A DNA stretch of 64,000 bases from Gammaproteobacteria bacterium (GTDB taxonomy: Bacteria > Pseudomonadota > Gammaproteobacteria > Pseudomonadales > Azotimanducaceae). Shown one piece after another: positions 31,718 through 41,909 of this stretch (positions are counted from its first letter, which is position 1; each line of letters opens with the position of its first letter). The position numbers were made by a program, and so were the translations under genes. The notes under the pieces were generated by a model. It had not been told where the DNA came from, did no database searches, and was given only the letters and a program-made list of their open reading frames with translations. The stretch is from the NCBI GenBank assembly GCA_028821405.1, contig JAPPGK010000038.1:1-64000 (forward strand), read 5' to 3'.

Positions 31718-34582
31718 ATGAACACCGAATCGCACGTGCGCCTGCTGCCAATCCATTCCCGAAACCCGATCGACGCGACCGACCAACCGCTCGTGGGAAC
31801 GAATGCGGTCGCGTCGTGGGCACAACATCTTGCCGCGTCGGCCCTCGCCGCGCTTTTCGCGGCTTCGGGCACCGGCGCGATGGCGGCGTCGGCGACCGAC
31901 GACGCTGCCGATGACGACATCGAAGTGATCATCGTCACGGCGGAGAAGCGTGAAGAGGACATTCTCGACGTGCCGCTGACGCTGTCGGCGTTCAACGACC
32001 AGGCGATCGAGGAGTTCGGCATGACGGCCGATGAAGACCTCGAGAACCTGGTTCCCGGTCTGCAGTTCGGCTACGACTACGAGGGACAAGGCGTATCGAT
32101 GCGCGGCATCGGCACCCACTCCGCGGTCATCAACCAGGCCGACACGTCGGTGGCGTTCTACGTGGACGGGGTCTACAGCTACAAGCACTACGGCATCGCG
32201 CCGAACATGTTCGACCTGGCGCGCATCGAAGTCGCCCGGGGTCCCCAAGGCACCCTGAACGGTCGCAACTCCATCGCGGGCGCCGTGAGCTACGTGACCC
32301 AGAGGCCGACGGACACCTGGGATGTGAACGTGCTGGCGGAGTTCACCGACCAGGTGACGCAGCGCTACGGGGTGGCCTTCGGCGGGCCCATCAACGACAA
32401 CTGGAGCTTCCGGCTCACCGGCAGCTACTACGGCGGCGACGGCGCCCAGGAGAACGTCGGTACGGGCGGCGACTACGACCAGCCGGACCAGCGGATGTGG
32501 TCACCCCAGATCCGGTTCGCCACCGACCGGCTGGCTGCGAACCTGCGCTACTCGGATCTCACCGACGAAGGCACCAGCCGCGCGTGGGTACGCATGTCCG
32601 ACCGGCCTCGGGACGTCCCCAGTTTCGTCTTCTTCGGCTTCTGGGAGGTGCCGAACCCGTTCTACCTCTACGATAAGGCCATCCCGTCCATCGCCAACTG
32701 CGACACGGGCTACTTTCCGAGTTCCGGGGAGGGCGGGACGTTCAACGGCTTGTGCCAGGACCTCGAGAACAAGGTCTTGAGCAATCGGGAGAGCCAGCAG
32801 GAGAGCGGTGCCGACCGCTGGTCCTTCCACGCGGACTTCGAGCTCACGGACAATCTGACGCTGCGCTACACCTTCGGCGATCACGTCGCCTACCGGTTCA
32901 AGTCCAACGACTCGGACAAGACCGACCGCGAGCCGAGCGCCGCCAACCAGACGATTCCGAACGACCTCACCGACCCCGCCGACATCGCGTTGTGGGTCGA
33001 AGAGGAAGCGGAGTTCCGGGACACCGAGGATGCCTGGTTCGAGAACGACGAAGAGCGATCCCACGAGTTGCAGGTCTTCTCGGCCTTCGACGGGCCGTTC
33101 AACTTCGTGGCCGGCGTCTATACCTACGAGAACCACACCGGCTGGCAGGACCGGCAGCAGAACTGGGCCAGCCCAACGCTCTACATGAACGCCGAGGAAG
33201 CCGTGCAGTACCTCGACTGGGATCAGGACGGCGCGGCGGACTGGTCGTCCTGCGACGACTTCTACAACAACTTCGTGCTCGCCGAGGACGACGAGGAAAC
33301 CGAGTTCGTCGAGGGGCTTGGCGAAGACTCCGCGGAGGTGTGGGGCTGCGCGGAAGGCAGCGATCACACCTGGAAGTCCGGCGGCGGCGCTGGGTCCGCG
33401 TCGGAGTCGAAAGCGGTGTTCGTGAGCGGGGAATACCAGATCAACGAGCAATGGCAGGTCTCCGGTGGCCTGCGCTGGCTCGAAGACGAGAAGCGCATCG
33501 TCGCCGAGATCGGCAACGGCGACCACGGCGTCTACGGCTACCTCGCGGAATTGGACGACGAGAACCTGCTTCCCGGTCACCCGGTGCCCTGGGGCGGCGT
33601 CCCGCTCCGCGCCGGCCAGGTGGTGACCCCCGCGACCTCGTCGTGGAGCGCGACCATCGGACACGTCAGCGTCGAGTACACGCCAACCGACGACCTGCTC
33701 TACTACGCGCGGCTGTCCACGGGCTTCCGCGCCGGCGGGTTCAACGAGTCCGGCATTCTCGATCTCGACGAGGATCCCGAGGATCGCCTGGTCGACCCGA
33801 CGTTCCCGTCCGAGGAACTCACGAACTACGAGGTCGGCATCAAGGGCCGATTCCTGGACCGGCGTCTGACGTTGATGGCCGGCGCCTACCTCGAGGACTT
33901 CGAACGCTACCACCTGAATACGGTGCAACTCATCCCCGATGACAAGCGCGCCACCGCAGAGGAGCCCTTCGAGGAATACACCGCGGCGGCCCCAGGTACC
34001 GATATCTGGGGGATCGAGGTCGAGGGCAGTCTCTTCATCGACGAGAACTGGCGGCTAGCGGGTTTCTACAATCTGCTCGAATCGTCCTTCGGTCCGCACC
34101 GGGCATTCTTCGATTTCGAGTCCATCATCGGCATCGAACCGGAAGAGCCGCCCGAGACCTTCGAGCACACGTTCCTGAACCGCGAGACCGGGGAGCGGGA
34201 GACGGTGACGCTGGAATTGCCCCGGGACGTCACGGGCAACCGCCTGCCGCAGCAACCCAAGCACAAGGGTGCGGTGAGCCTGCACTACACCACCTCGCTC
34301 GACCAGGCCGGCGTCCTGTCGGCGATCACCACCTGGAGCTACACCGGCGCGAAGTACCCGGACGAGTCCAACCTCTACTACACCGAGATTCCGGCCTACG
34401 ACCGTTGGGACTTCCGCACGACCTGGGAGTCGGCCGACGCCGCTTGGACAGTGACGGGCTTCGTGCAGAACATTCTCGACGAGATCGCCGTGCAGGACAT
34501 GGGACCCGGCGGGGATCTCCAGGCATGGCTCACGGAACATCGCCGGATCGGGTTGCAGGTGCGTTGGCGGCCTGAGTTCTAA
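31718..34582 (+). CDS. TonB-dependent outer-membrane receptor
   Basis: The 954-residue product has an extended signal region (to about residue 57), a TonB box-like stretch (IEVIIVTAEKREEDILDVP at about 68-86), the plug domain (LENLVPGLQFGYD, VSMRGIGTHSAV, VAFYVDGVYSYK, VEVARGPQGTLNGRNSIAG) and a 22-strand barrel ending RIGLQVRWRPEF with a terminal Phe. An AAGGAG site precedes ATG. It takes up a large or scarce ligand, energised by TonB; the ligand is unknown. It is a paralogue of the receptor at 36409 and is followed by a lipoprotein gene. Confidence 0.9.
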   Translation: MNTESHVRLLPIHSRNPIDATDQPLVGTNAVASWAQHLAASALAALFAASGTGAMAASATDDAADDDIEVIIVTAEKREEDILDVPLTLSAFNDQAIEEFGMTADEDLENLVPGLQFGYDYEGQGVSMRGIGTHSAVINQADTSVAFYVDGVYSYKHYGIAPNMFDLARIEVARGPQGTLNGRNSIAGAVSYVTQRPTDTWDVNVLAEFTDQVTQRYGVAFGGPINDNWSFRLTGSYYGGDGAQENVGTGGDYDQPDQRMWSPQIRFATDRLAANLRYSDLTDEGTSRAWVRMSDRPRDVPSFVFFGFWEVPNPFYLYDKAIPSIANCDTGYFPSSGEGGTFNGLCQDLENKVLSNRESQQESGADRWSFHADFELTDNLTLRYTFGDHVAYRFKSNDSDKTDREPSAANQTIPNDLTDPADIALWVEEEAEFRDTEDAWFENDEERSHELQVFSAFDGPFNFVAGVYTYENHTGWQDRQQNWASPTLYMNAEEAVQYLDWDQDGAADWSSCDDFYNNFVLAEDDEETEFVEGLGEDSAEVWGCAEGSDHTWKSGGGAGSASESKAVFVSGEYQINEQWQVSGGLRWLEDEKRIVAEIGNGDHGVYGYLAELDDENLLPGHPVPWGGVPLRAGQVVTPATSSWSATIGHVSVEYTPTDDLLYYARLSTGFRAGGFNESGILDLDEDPEDRLVDPTFPSEELTNYEVGIKGRFLDRRLTLMAGAYLEDFERYHLNTVQLIPDDKRATAEEPFEEYTAAAPGTDIWGIEVEGSLFIDENWRLAGFYNLLESSFGPHRAFFDFESIIGIEPEEPPETFEHTFLNRETGERETVTLELPRDVTGNRLPQQPKHKGAVSLHYTTSLDQAGVLSAITTWSYTGAKYPDESNLYYTEIPAYDRWDFRTTWESADAAWTVTGFVQNILDEIAVQDMGPGGDLQAWLTEHRRIGLQVRWRPEF

Positions 34583-34637
34583 CCACCGAGAGGCGCGGGT
34601 TGCCTCGGGCCCGCGCTCTCTACCCCGGGTCCAGAGC

Positions 34638-36305
34638 GTGTTCGTATTACGTAGCGCATGGCCAAATGCCTGCGTCGCGGTTGCCTCGCTGGCCGTGCTG
34701 TGTGCCTGCGGTGGCGGCGGCGGTGGTGGCGTCAGCCCGGCGCCGCCTTCCAACCCAGGCGGCAACGGCCCGGTTTCACCAGACCCGGCGCCGGCCGACA
34801 TCTCCTTTGTTCGCGACAACGATGCCGGACTGAACGAGCGCGCCTTCGGCGGCGGAGCGCTGACCTTGATGTCCGATCCCGAACTGTTCAGCGGCGGCAT
34901 TGCCGCAGCGGACTACGACGGCGACGGCGACGTCGACCTCTATGTCGTCGGCGGCAACACGACCCCGAACCATCTCTACCAGGACCAGGGCGACGGAACC
35001 TACGTGGAGGTCGCTGCCTCGGTGGGTCTCGACCTTACGCACTGGGGAAGCGGCCCCGCATTTGGAGACGTCGACGGCGACGGCGACCTCGACCTGTTCA
35101 TCGGCGCCGTGGAGGGCGCCCCGATTCACCTCTTCGAGAACCGGCTGCGCGAGGAGGGCCGGTTCGTCGACGTGACGCCGTTGACGGGGGTGGTGGACAC
35201 CGCGCTCAATACGATGGGCGGCACCTTCTACGACTACGACCGCGACGGCCACCTCGACCTCTTTCTGACCCATTGGGACAACCCCTACGTGCCCGGGGTC
35301 GATACCCAGACCGTCTGGCGGAACAACGGCGACTGGACCTTCACCAGCCAGGGTCTCGAATCCGGCATCTCGGAGACGCTGGTCGAGGACGAAGAGGACT
35401 TCAGCTTCGCGGCGAACTTCGCCGACATCGACAACGACGGCGACGGCGATCTGCTCATGTCGGCGGACTTCAACGACAGCCAGGTCTACCTCAACAACGA
35501 CGACGGCACCTTCACCAACATCACCGACACCGACGTGATCGTGGACCAGTCCGGGATGGGTGGCGCGGTCGGCGACTTCGACAACGACGGCGACATGGAC
35601 TGGTTCGTCACATCGATCTACAACCTGGACGAAACGGGCGGCAACAAGTTCGGCAACCGGCTCTACCGGAACGACGGCACCGGCGTCTTCGAGGACGTGA
35701 CCACGGTCTCGCGAACCGACGACGGCGGCTGGGGCTGGGGCGCCTGCGCCGAGGACTTCGACAACGATACCCGGGTCGACATCGTGCACGTGAACGGCTG
35801 GCTGAATCTCGTGGAGAAGGACTACCGCAACATCCCCGTCCGCTTCTTCCACAACCGGGGGGACCACACGATGGTGTTTCGGGACCGTGCCGAAGAGGTC
35901 GGGCTGAAGAACGACGGCCAGGGTCGCGGCATCGCCTGCTTCGATGCGGAGGGCGATGGCGACGTGGACATCGTGCTGAGCAACAATGGGCCGGACAACG
36001 TCGTGCTCTACCGGAACACCACGGACAACGGCAACCACTGGCTAGGCGTTCGCCTGCAGGGCGCCGGCAGGAACACCAAGGGCGTCGGTGCGCGGATCAC
36101 CGTCACCACCACCGAAGGGACGCAGATCCGCGACCTAGGCGGCAAGAACCACTACGTCTCGCACAGCCCCTTGGAGGAGCACTTCGGCCTGCGCTCGGCG
36201 ACGACCGCGGACATTACCGTGCGTTGGCCCGACGGCAGCACGACCGAAATGCGCGATGTCGCTGCCGACCAGCGAATCACGATTGCCCATCGTGAGCGCT
36301 CTTGA
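34638..36305 (+). CDS. CRTAC1-type FG-GAP repeat lipoprotein with ASPIC/UnbV domain
   Basis: From GTG 34638 the product has 555 residues: a lipoprotein signal (VAVASLAVLCACGGGG, Cys about 24) with a Gly/Pro-rich linker, a beta-propeller of FG-GAP/VCBS repeats with many Ca2+-binding motifs (DYDGDGDVDLY, DVDGDGDLDLF, DIDNDGDGDLL, DFDNDGDMDWF), and a C-terminal ASPIC/UnbV domain (WLGVRLQGAGRNTKGVGARI, VRWPDGSTTE). It follows the receptor by 55 bp and is likely its surface partner in binding substrate. Proteins of this type are common next to TonB receptors in Bacteroidota and marine Proteobacteria. Confidence 0.9.
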   Translation: MFVLRSAWPNACVAVASLAVLCACGGGGGGGVSPAPPSNPGGNGPVSPDPAPADISFVRDNDAGLNERAFGGGALTLMSDPELFSGGIAAADYDGDGDVDLYVVGGNTTPNHLYQDQGDGTYVEVAASVGLDLTHWGSGPAFGDVDGDGDLDLFIGAVEGAPIHLFENRLREEGRFVDVTPLTGVVDTALNTMGGTFYDYDRDGHLDLFLTHWDNPYVPGVDTQTVWRNNGDWTFTSQGLESGISETLVEDEEDFSFAANFADIDNDGDGDLLMSADFNDSQVYLNNDDGTFTNITDTDVIVDQSGMGGAVGDFDNDGDMDWFVTSIYNLDETGGNKFGNRLYRNDGTGVFEDVTTVSRTDDGGWGWGACAEDFDNDTRVDIVHVNGWLNLVEKDYRNIPVRFFHNRGDHTMVFRDRAEEVGLKNDGQGRGIACFDAEGDGDVDIVLSNNGPDNVVLYRNTTDNGNHWLGVRLQGAGRNTKGVGARITVTTTEGTQIRDLGGKNHYVSHSPLEEHFGLRSATTADITVRWPDGSTTEMRDVAADQRITIAHRERS

Positions 36306-36374
36306 GCGGCACCCATCTGGACACTTGAGCGCATGGCCGCACCCCGCCTTCACGGTGCGGCCCCAAAACAGAGG

Positions 36375-36399
36375 AGGGCCACGCCGTGGTCGTGGCCCT
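36375..36399 (-). terminator. Probable terminator between convergent genes
   Basis: AGGGCCACG-CCGTGGT-CGTGGCCCT is a perfect 9-bp hairpin in the gap between the lipoprotein gene (ends 36305) and the minus-strand receptor (ends 36409). For minus-strand transcripts it is followed by TCCTCTGTTTT, a short U tract, so it should end the receptor mRNA and may work weakly in the other direction. Confidence 0.55.
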
Positions 36400-36408
36400 G
36401 GATGCTGG

Positions 36409-39204
36409 CTACTGAAGCTGCGGGCGCCAGCGAAGCTGCAGCCCGATCTGACGCGGCTCCGTCAGTGCGCCGATGAGGTCGATCGCGATGGATTCGGCGA
36501 TGCCGATCTTGTCGAGAATGTTTTGGACGTACACCGCTGCCGTCCATTGCCCGTCATTGGACTCCCAGATCGCGCGCGCATCCCAGCGCGTGTAGGCCGG
36601 GACCTTGGCGCGCTCGATGTTGCCCGAGCGCTGCGGCCAGCGCTCGCCCGTGTAGCTGACGGTAGACAGCACGTGCATCGAGCCGCCGAGGATCTCGGAT
36701 GGCGCTCGGTACGACAGCGTACCGGCCAGCTTGTGGTTCGGCATCTGGGGCAGTTCCTCGCCGCCGTGGTTGCGCGGAATCGGGACTTCGTTGAAGGCGA
36801 TGAAGTCGTCCGCCGTGCCGAATACGCCGTCGGGCCCCGGCGACCGGGGGTTCGTGTATTGGTAGAGCTCGGTTTGCTGGTTCGGGTCGGCGCGCACCAC
36901 GGTCGAGTGGTCGCCCAGCTCGGAGGCAAGCCAGTTGTAGTAGCCCGACACGCGCCAACTCTCGTTGATTTGATACACCCACTCCACCTCGATGCCGCGG
37001 ATGCTGGTGTCGTCCTCCACGTTGATCGTCTGTTCGGCGAGCGGCGATCGACGCGTGGGCTCCAGCAACCGCGACGGGATGGGCTGGTTCGCGGTCAGCT
37101 GATAGTTGTCGAACACCTGCCAAAAGGCCCCGCTCGTGATCTGCAGGCGGTTGTCCATGAACAAACCCTTGATGCCGACCTCGTAGTTGACCAGGGTCTC
37201 CTCGTCGAAGCTCTCGCGAATGTCCGAGCCCGCGAAATTGAAGCCGCCCGCGCGATAGCCGGTGGAGATGCGCCCGTAATACATCCTGTTCTCGACGGGC
37301 GTGTATTCGACGCTGACGTGACCGATCGTCGCATCCCACGATACCGGCTGGAACGTGCCGTTCAGCAGCGTGAAGGCCACCGGCACGCCGGTGCCGAAGA
37401 AGTCGCCGACGAACAGTCCGCCTGCGACGTTGCCCTCGGGCACGTTGCCGGACTGGGCTTCGAGATCCGGCGGCACGACATTGATGCGCCTCTTCTCGTC
37501 CTCGGTGCTGCGCAGTCCACCGGCGACGCTCCACTGGTCGTTGAGTCGGTACTCCGCGTTGACGAAGTAGGCCGTGGTTTCCGACGTCGTGGCGCTGAAC
37601 CACGCGGACTGCTTGGTGTGATCGTTGCCCACCGGGCATTCGACGCCGAGTCCGAACGCCGTCCGAGTCTCGGGGTCGCCGAACGTCGGCAGGAAGAAAT
37701 CGTCCAGATAGGACGCGCAGCTCGTCACTTCGAAGATGCCGAAGATCGGCGAGGCCGCCACGGCGGCGTCGTCGGCCGAGACAAAGCGGATCGGACTCGC
37801 GAAATCCAAGCCGCCCTGTTCGAAGTATGTCTGGTTCTCATAGGTGTAGATGCCGGCAACGAAGTTGAACGGTCCGTCGAGGTTGGAGATGAGCTGCAGT
37901 TCGTGCGAGGACTCGTCGTTCGTGAAGATGTGATCCGTCCTTCGGTCACCGAAGGATGCGCCGGAAGCACGCCAGGTCTCGATGTCGGCGCCCGACAGGT
38001 CCGCAGGGACGGAGGGGTCGGCGGCGGACCCGACGCGGCTGGTGCCGTCGCCGTCCTGGCCGGCGGCGGTTCCGGTCTCGGATTGGCCGTAGGTGTAGCG
38101 CAGCGTCAATCCGCCGCTCACCTGCCAGTCTGCATTGAAGATGTAGCGGTGGGTGTCGCTGGTCTGGCCCGCGCCGCTGTTGGTGTCGATGGCGTTGCGT
38201 AGACCGTCGCAGTGGAAGGCGCCGTCGATCGGTACCGGTCTGAAGCCGATGATGCGGATCGGGTTGGCGCAGTCCGCGATGGACGGAATCTCGCGGTCGT
38301 AGAGATACCATTGCCCCGCGAGGTCCGGGTTGTTGCGGTCGCGTTCGCCGAACAACACCAGCTGTTCCTCCGTGCCCTCGTCCTGCACGTTCAGATACTT
38401 GAGATTCAGGTCGACGATGTCGTTGCGGAATCGGATCTGCGGCGAGAGCGTCCTCAGATCCGGCGCACCGAGGTCGTCGCCGGGACCGACGTTCTCCTGG
38501 GTGCCGTCGCCGGTGTGCAGGCCGGCGTTGATGCGGAAGGCGACGTTTTCGTTCATCGGGCCGCCGAAGGCGACGTTCAGGCGCTGGGACGTCTGATCGG
38601 TCAGTTCCGCGAGCACGTCCGTGTCCCAGTCGAAGGTCGGGCGCTTGCTGTGGAAGTGAATGGCGCCGGCAATGGAGTTGCGGCCATTCAACGTGCCCTG
38701 CGGACCGCGTGCCACCTCAACGCGCTCGACGTCGAACAGGTTCGGCGCCAGCCCGAAGGTGTCGACGGTGTAGACGCCGTCGACGTAGACGGCCACGGCC
38801 AGGTCCGAGTGCAGTTCGCGCGCGCTCTGCGTGCCGATGCCGCGAATCGTGATGCCCTGGCCGTCGCTGCGCTGCTGCAGAGGCGCGGACCCAAGCTGCA
38901 ACCCCGGCACCATCTGCTCGAGATCGAGGGCATTGGTCATGCCGAGCTCCTCGATCATCTGCTCGCTGAACGCCGTAAGCGTCAACGGCACCTTGAGCGC
39001 ACTCTCCTCGCGCTTTTCGGCCGTGACGATGATCTCCTCGATATAGGCCTCGCCGCGGGCGTCTTCTTCCGCTGCGGCGACCGCCGAATAGACGCCCGCG
39101 ACCGTGCCCAGTAGCACGGTTGCAAGGCAGCCCCCGGGCCTCTGCCCCGTCTCGGTTGCTCGCGCGACGTCCCTCCCCAGTTCGTTTCTAGTTGCGTACC
39201 ACAT
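36409..39204 (-). CDS. TonB-dependent outer-membrane receptor (paralogue of 31718-34582)
   Basis: From ATG 39204 the protein has 931 residues with a signal peptide (GGCLATVLLGTVAGVYSAVAA), TonB box (IEEIIVTAEKREESALKVP), plug (LEQMVPGLQLG, ITIRGIGTQSAR, VAVYVDGVYTVD, RGPQGTLNGRNSIAGA) and barrel ending RQIGLQLRWRPQ. The open frame continues to 41343 only because the antisense strand of the next gene lacks stops; a GGGGGA site 5 bp before ATG 39204 supports the start used. The two receptors are alike at the plug and at the C terminus but differ in extracellular loops, which argues for different ligands. Confidence 0.9.
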   Translation of the reverse strand: MWYATRNELGRDVARATETGQRPGGCLATVLLGTVAGVYSAVAAAEEDARGEAYIEEIIVTAEKREESALKVPLTLTAFSEQMIEELGMTNALDLEQMVPGLQLGSAPLQQRSDGQGITIRGIGTQSARELHSDLAVAVYVDGVYTVDTFGLAPNLFDVERVEVARGPQGTLNGRNSIAGAIHFHSKRPTFDWDTDVLAELTDQTSQRLNVAFGGPMNENVAFRINAGLHTGDGTQENVGPGDDLGAPDLRTLSPQIRFRNDIVDLNLKYLNVQDEGTEEQLVLFGERDRNNPDLAGQWYLYDREIPSIADCANPIRIIGFRPVPIDGAFHCDGLRNAIDTNSGAGQTSDTHRYIFNADWQVSGGLTLRYTYGQSETGTAAGQDGDGTSRVGSAADPSVPADLSGADIETWRASGASFGDRRTDHIFTNDESSHELQLISNLDGPFNFVAGIYTYENQTYFEQGGLDFASPIRFVSADDAAVAASPIFGIFEVTSCASYLDDFFLPTFGDPETRTAFGLGVECPVGNDHTKQSAWFSATTSETTAYFVNAEYRLNDQWSVAGGLRSTEDEKRRINVVPPDLEAQSGNVPEGNVAGGLFVGDFFGTGVPVAFTLLNGTFQPVSWDATIGHVSVEYTPVENRMYYGRISTGYRAGGFNFAGSDIRESFDEETLVNYEVGIKGLFMDNRLQITSGAFWQVFDNYQLTANQPIPSRLLEPTRRSPLAEQTINVEDDTSIRGIEVEWVYQINESWRVSGYYNWLASELGDHSTVVRADPNQQTELYQYTNPRSPGPDGVFGTADDFIAFNEVPIPRNHGGEELPQMPNHKLAGTLSYRAPSEILGGSMHVLSTVSYTGERWPQRSGNIERAKVPAYTRWDARAIWESNDGQWTAAVYVQNILDKIGIAESIAIDLIGALTEPRQIGLQLRWRPQLQ

Positions 39205-39480
39205 GTGGTGTCCCCCCTCAGTACGGCTGCATTGGCGTTGCTCTACGTCGGTCCAACTCCAGGTTCCGAATCGCAGCGCGGAGCATACCACTTGAGGCCC
39301 GGTCTGTTGTGTCAGGGCGTCCCTTGCGCGTTGGTTGCATGGGCAGTGGGCGCCCGTGATCACCCTCGGTACGGCAAAATAGGGGTCTCGGGTTGCCCGG
39401 CGCCGAGTTAGCGCTTCGCGGGAAAGGCGGGAAGCATGGGTCGGTCGTATGGCACCTGTTTGCACCATCAGGAGCATGAG

Positions 39481-41400
39481 ATGAGAGCAACGGTCCGCCG
39501 TTTCGTGGTGTCCACGATGGCCGGCATCCTCGGCCTCGCCGCGGCCTGGGCGGCCGTCGGCGAGGAATCCTACTCGCCACCCGTCGCGCGGGATTTCCCG
39601 GACAACGTGTACTGGGGCGACACCCATCTGCACACCAACATGTCCGTCGACGCGAACGGCATGGGCAACCGGCAACTGTCGCCGGACGACGCCTACCGGT
39701 TCGCCAAGGGCGAGTCCGTGCGCGCCCACAACGGCCAGCAGGTGCGGCTCGCCCGCCCGCTCGACTTTCTCGTGGTCTCCGACCACGCGGTGAATCTCGG
39801 CGTAATGCCCCGCATGCAGGCCCGCGATCCGATCCTGCTCGCCACCGAGGTCGGCCAAAGGTGGCGCGAGATCTGGGACGAGGCCGATTGGTCGCCGGGG
39901 GCGGCGCTCCACGCCGATTCGCGGGAGGAGTGGCGCACCGCGATGCGGCGATTCGGCGTCGGATCGGGTGCCCAGCAGGCGTTCTTCTGGCGGGCGTGGT
40001 CGACCGACTACGTCGCCGACGAGACATTCCGCCGCTCCGTGTGGGACGAGGTCTGCGCCAACGCGGAACGACACTACCAACCCGGCACCTTCACGTCCTT
40101 CATCGGCTACGAGTGGACGCCGGCGACGGGGGATCCGAAGTCGCCGAACTTCCATCGCAACGTCATCTTCGAAGGCGGACCGGAAGCCGCCTGCCAACTG
40201 CTGCCGTTCTCCATCCAGGACAGCAACAACGTCGAGGACCTCTGGGCGCATCTCGAACGCTACGAGCGGGAGACCGGCGGCAAGGTGCTCGCGATCCCCC
40301 ACAACGGCAACCTGTCCAACGGTCGGATGTTCCGGCCGGAAGACTTCGACGGCAACCCCATCGACGCGGACTACGCGCGAGTGCGCAAGCGCTGGGAGCC
40401 GATCTACGAGATGACGCAGATCAAGGGCGATGGGGAGACGCACCCGGTGCTGTCGCCCAACGACGAGTTCGCGGACTTCGAGACCTGGCCGCTTCACGAA
40501 CGCCCACACAGACTCCCGGTGGACGAGCGACCCGGTGACTTCGCCGACAAGAAGCGCCACGAGTACGCACGCTCGGCGCTCATGGTGGGACTGGATCTGA
40601 AGGCGAGGCTCGGCGTCAATCCGTTCAAGTTCGGGATGATCGGCGCGACCGACGCCCACACCGGCCTCGCGACGGCCGACGAGGACAACTGGTGGGGCAA
40701 GCACACCATGGTCGAGGTCAACCCGTATCGCGCCGTGGTGACGTGGCACTACGCGTCGGGCGGCTACGCGGCGGTGTGGGCGCACGAGAACACCCGCGCC
40801 GCCATTTTCGCCGCCATGCAGCGCCGGGAGGTCTATGCCACCACGGGGCCGCGGATGGGCGTGCGGTTCTTCGGCGGCTTCGACTTCGCCGAGGCCGACG
40901 CGGATCGTGCCGACCTGGCGGCCAGGGGCTATGCCAGCGGCGTCCCGATGGGCGGCGATCTGACGGCGGCGCCGGCGGGGCGGGCGCCCGGATTCCTGAT
41001 CCGCGCGGTCAAGGATCCGGAGGGTGCAAACCTCGACCGCGTCCAGATCATCAAGGGCTGGCGCGACGCGGACGGCGACATCCACGAGCGCGTCTACGAT
41101 GTGGCACTCTCCGACGGCCGCAACGCCGATCCGCAGGGCAAGGTCGCCCCCGTCGGCAATACCGTCGAGGGCACGAGCTACGACAACTCGATCGGCGATC
41201 CCGAACTGGTCGCCGTCTGGTACGACCCGGATTTCGATCATGAGGCGCTCGCGTTCTACTACGTGCGTGTACTCCAGATCCCCACGCCGCGCTGGACGGC
41301 CTACGACGCAGCCTTCTACGGGCTGGACGAACTGCCCGAACACGCGCCGCTGGCGATCCAGGAACGCGCCTACACGTCACCCATCTGGTATACCCCCTAG
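39481..41400 (+). CDS. DUF3604 domain protein, exported
   Basis: From ATG 39481 (AGGAG site 7 bp before) the product has 639 residues with a signal peptide (FVVSTMAGILGLAAAWAA). NVYWGDTHLHTNMSVDANG carries the H-x-H pair of the PHP-like DUF3604 fold. Further conserved stretches are FLVVSDHAVNLGVMP, FIGYEWTP, LAIPHNGNLSNG and GMIGATDAHTGLATADEDNW. Members are periplasmic metal-dependent phosphoesterase-like proteins of unproven substrate, frequent beside sulfatases and TonB receptors. The position between a receptor and an arylsulfatase suits a catabolic role. Confidence 0.85.
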   Translation: MRATVRRFVVSTMAGILGLAAAWAAVGEESYSPPVARDFPDNVYWGDTHLHTNMSVDANGMGNRQLSPDDAYRFAKGESVRAHNGQQVRLARPLDFLVVSDHAVNLGVMPRMQARDPILLATEVGQRWREIWDEADWSPGAALHADSREEWRTAMRRFGVGSGAQQAFFWRAWSTDYVADETFRRSVWDEVCANAERHYQPGTFTSFIGYEWTPATGDPKSPNFHRNVIFEGGPEAACQLLPFSIQDSNNVEDLWAHLERYERETGGKVLAIPHNGNLSNGRMFRPEDFDGNPIDADYARVRKRWEPIYEMTQIKGDGETHPVLSPNDEFADFETWPLHERPHRLPVDERPGDFADKKRHEYARSALMVGLDLKARLGVNPFKFGMIGATDAHTGLATADEDNWWGKHTMVEVNPYRAVVTWHYASGGYAAVWAHENTRAAIFAAMQRREVYATTGPRMGVRFFGGFDFAEADADRADLAARGYASGVPMGGDLTAAPAGRAPGFLIRAVKDPEGANLDRVQIIKGWRDADGDIHERVYDVALSDGRNADPQGKVAPVGNTVEGTSYDNSIGDPELVAVWYDPDFDHEALAFYYVRVLQIPTPRWTAYDAAFYGLDELPEHAPLAIQERAYTSPIWYTP

Positions 41401-41492
41401 ACCATGACCATCACATCCGAAGGCGCGACTGGCGGTCCGGCGCAAAGGGCCGGTACGAAGCCGGTCCTGTTGAGCGGCGTGCTCTTGAGGAC

Positions 41493-41858
41493 ATGTCCAA
41501 GGAAAGGGGCGGGCTGATGCTGTCGCTCGACAACCAGCTCGGCGTCAGTGAGATGTCGTCATTCAATACGGGTTCAATCCTTGAACATGAGGACGGTGCG
41601 GTACCGACCGGTGAATTCCCGATCACGATTCCCGATCGAATCGCGTCGCGCATGGCAGGGTCCATGGGGTTCATCCGCATGGCGAAAGGAGAAGCCATAG
41701 CGTTCGACAGTTTCGAACCCCATATGTCAGGCCCCAACCTCACGTCTACTCCGCGGCTGGCCATGAAGATCGCCTATGCTGAAGGAAGGGAGAAGACCCA
41801 ATACCTAACCCGAACAGATGCGTTGGAGGGCTTGCTCTCCTCGCCAGGTCCAACCTAG
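41493..41858 (+). CDS. Uncertain small ORF
   Basis: A 121-codon frame fills most of the 509-bp gap 41401-41909. I recognise no family. Codon choice is less GC-biased at third positions than in the neighbours, no convincing Shine-Dalgarno site precedes it, and an antisense ORF of similar length exists (41411-41764). It is listed because nothing else occupies the gap. Confidence 0.25.
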   Translation: MSKERGGLMLSLDNQLGVSEMSSFNTGSILEHEDGAVPTGEFPITIPDRIASRMAGSMGFIRMAKGEAIAFDSFEPHMSGPNLTSTPRLAMKIAYAEGREKTQYLTRTDALEGLLSSPGPT

Positions 41859-41909
41859 CGCAGCGACGAGTAGGGTCCGGACGCCAGGCCAGACACAAGG
41901 GAGTGATCG

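Noticed and set aside
32501-33928. A 475-codon minus-strand ORF inside the TonB receptor gene
   Set aside because: It shows no motif, has Val/Glu/Arg-biased composition typical of antisense to GC-rich genes, and lies wholly within a gene with strong family evidence.
39205-41343. A roughly 700-codon minus-strand extension of the TonB receptor frame across the DUF3604 gene
   Set aside because: It is an antisense shadow of a clear plus-strand gene; GC-rich codon use removes stops. The receptor has a signal peptide and ribosome binding site at 39204.
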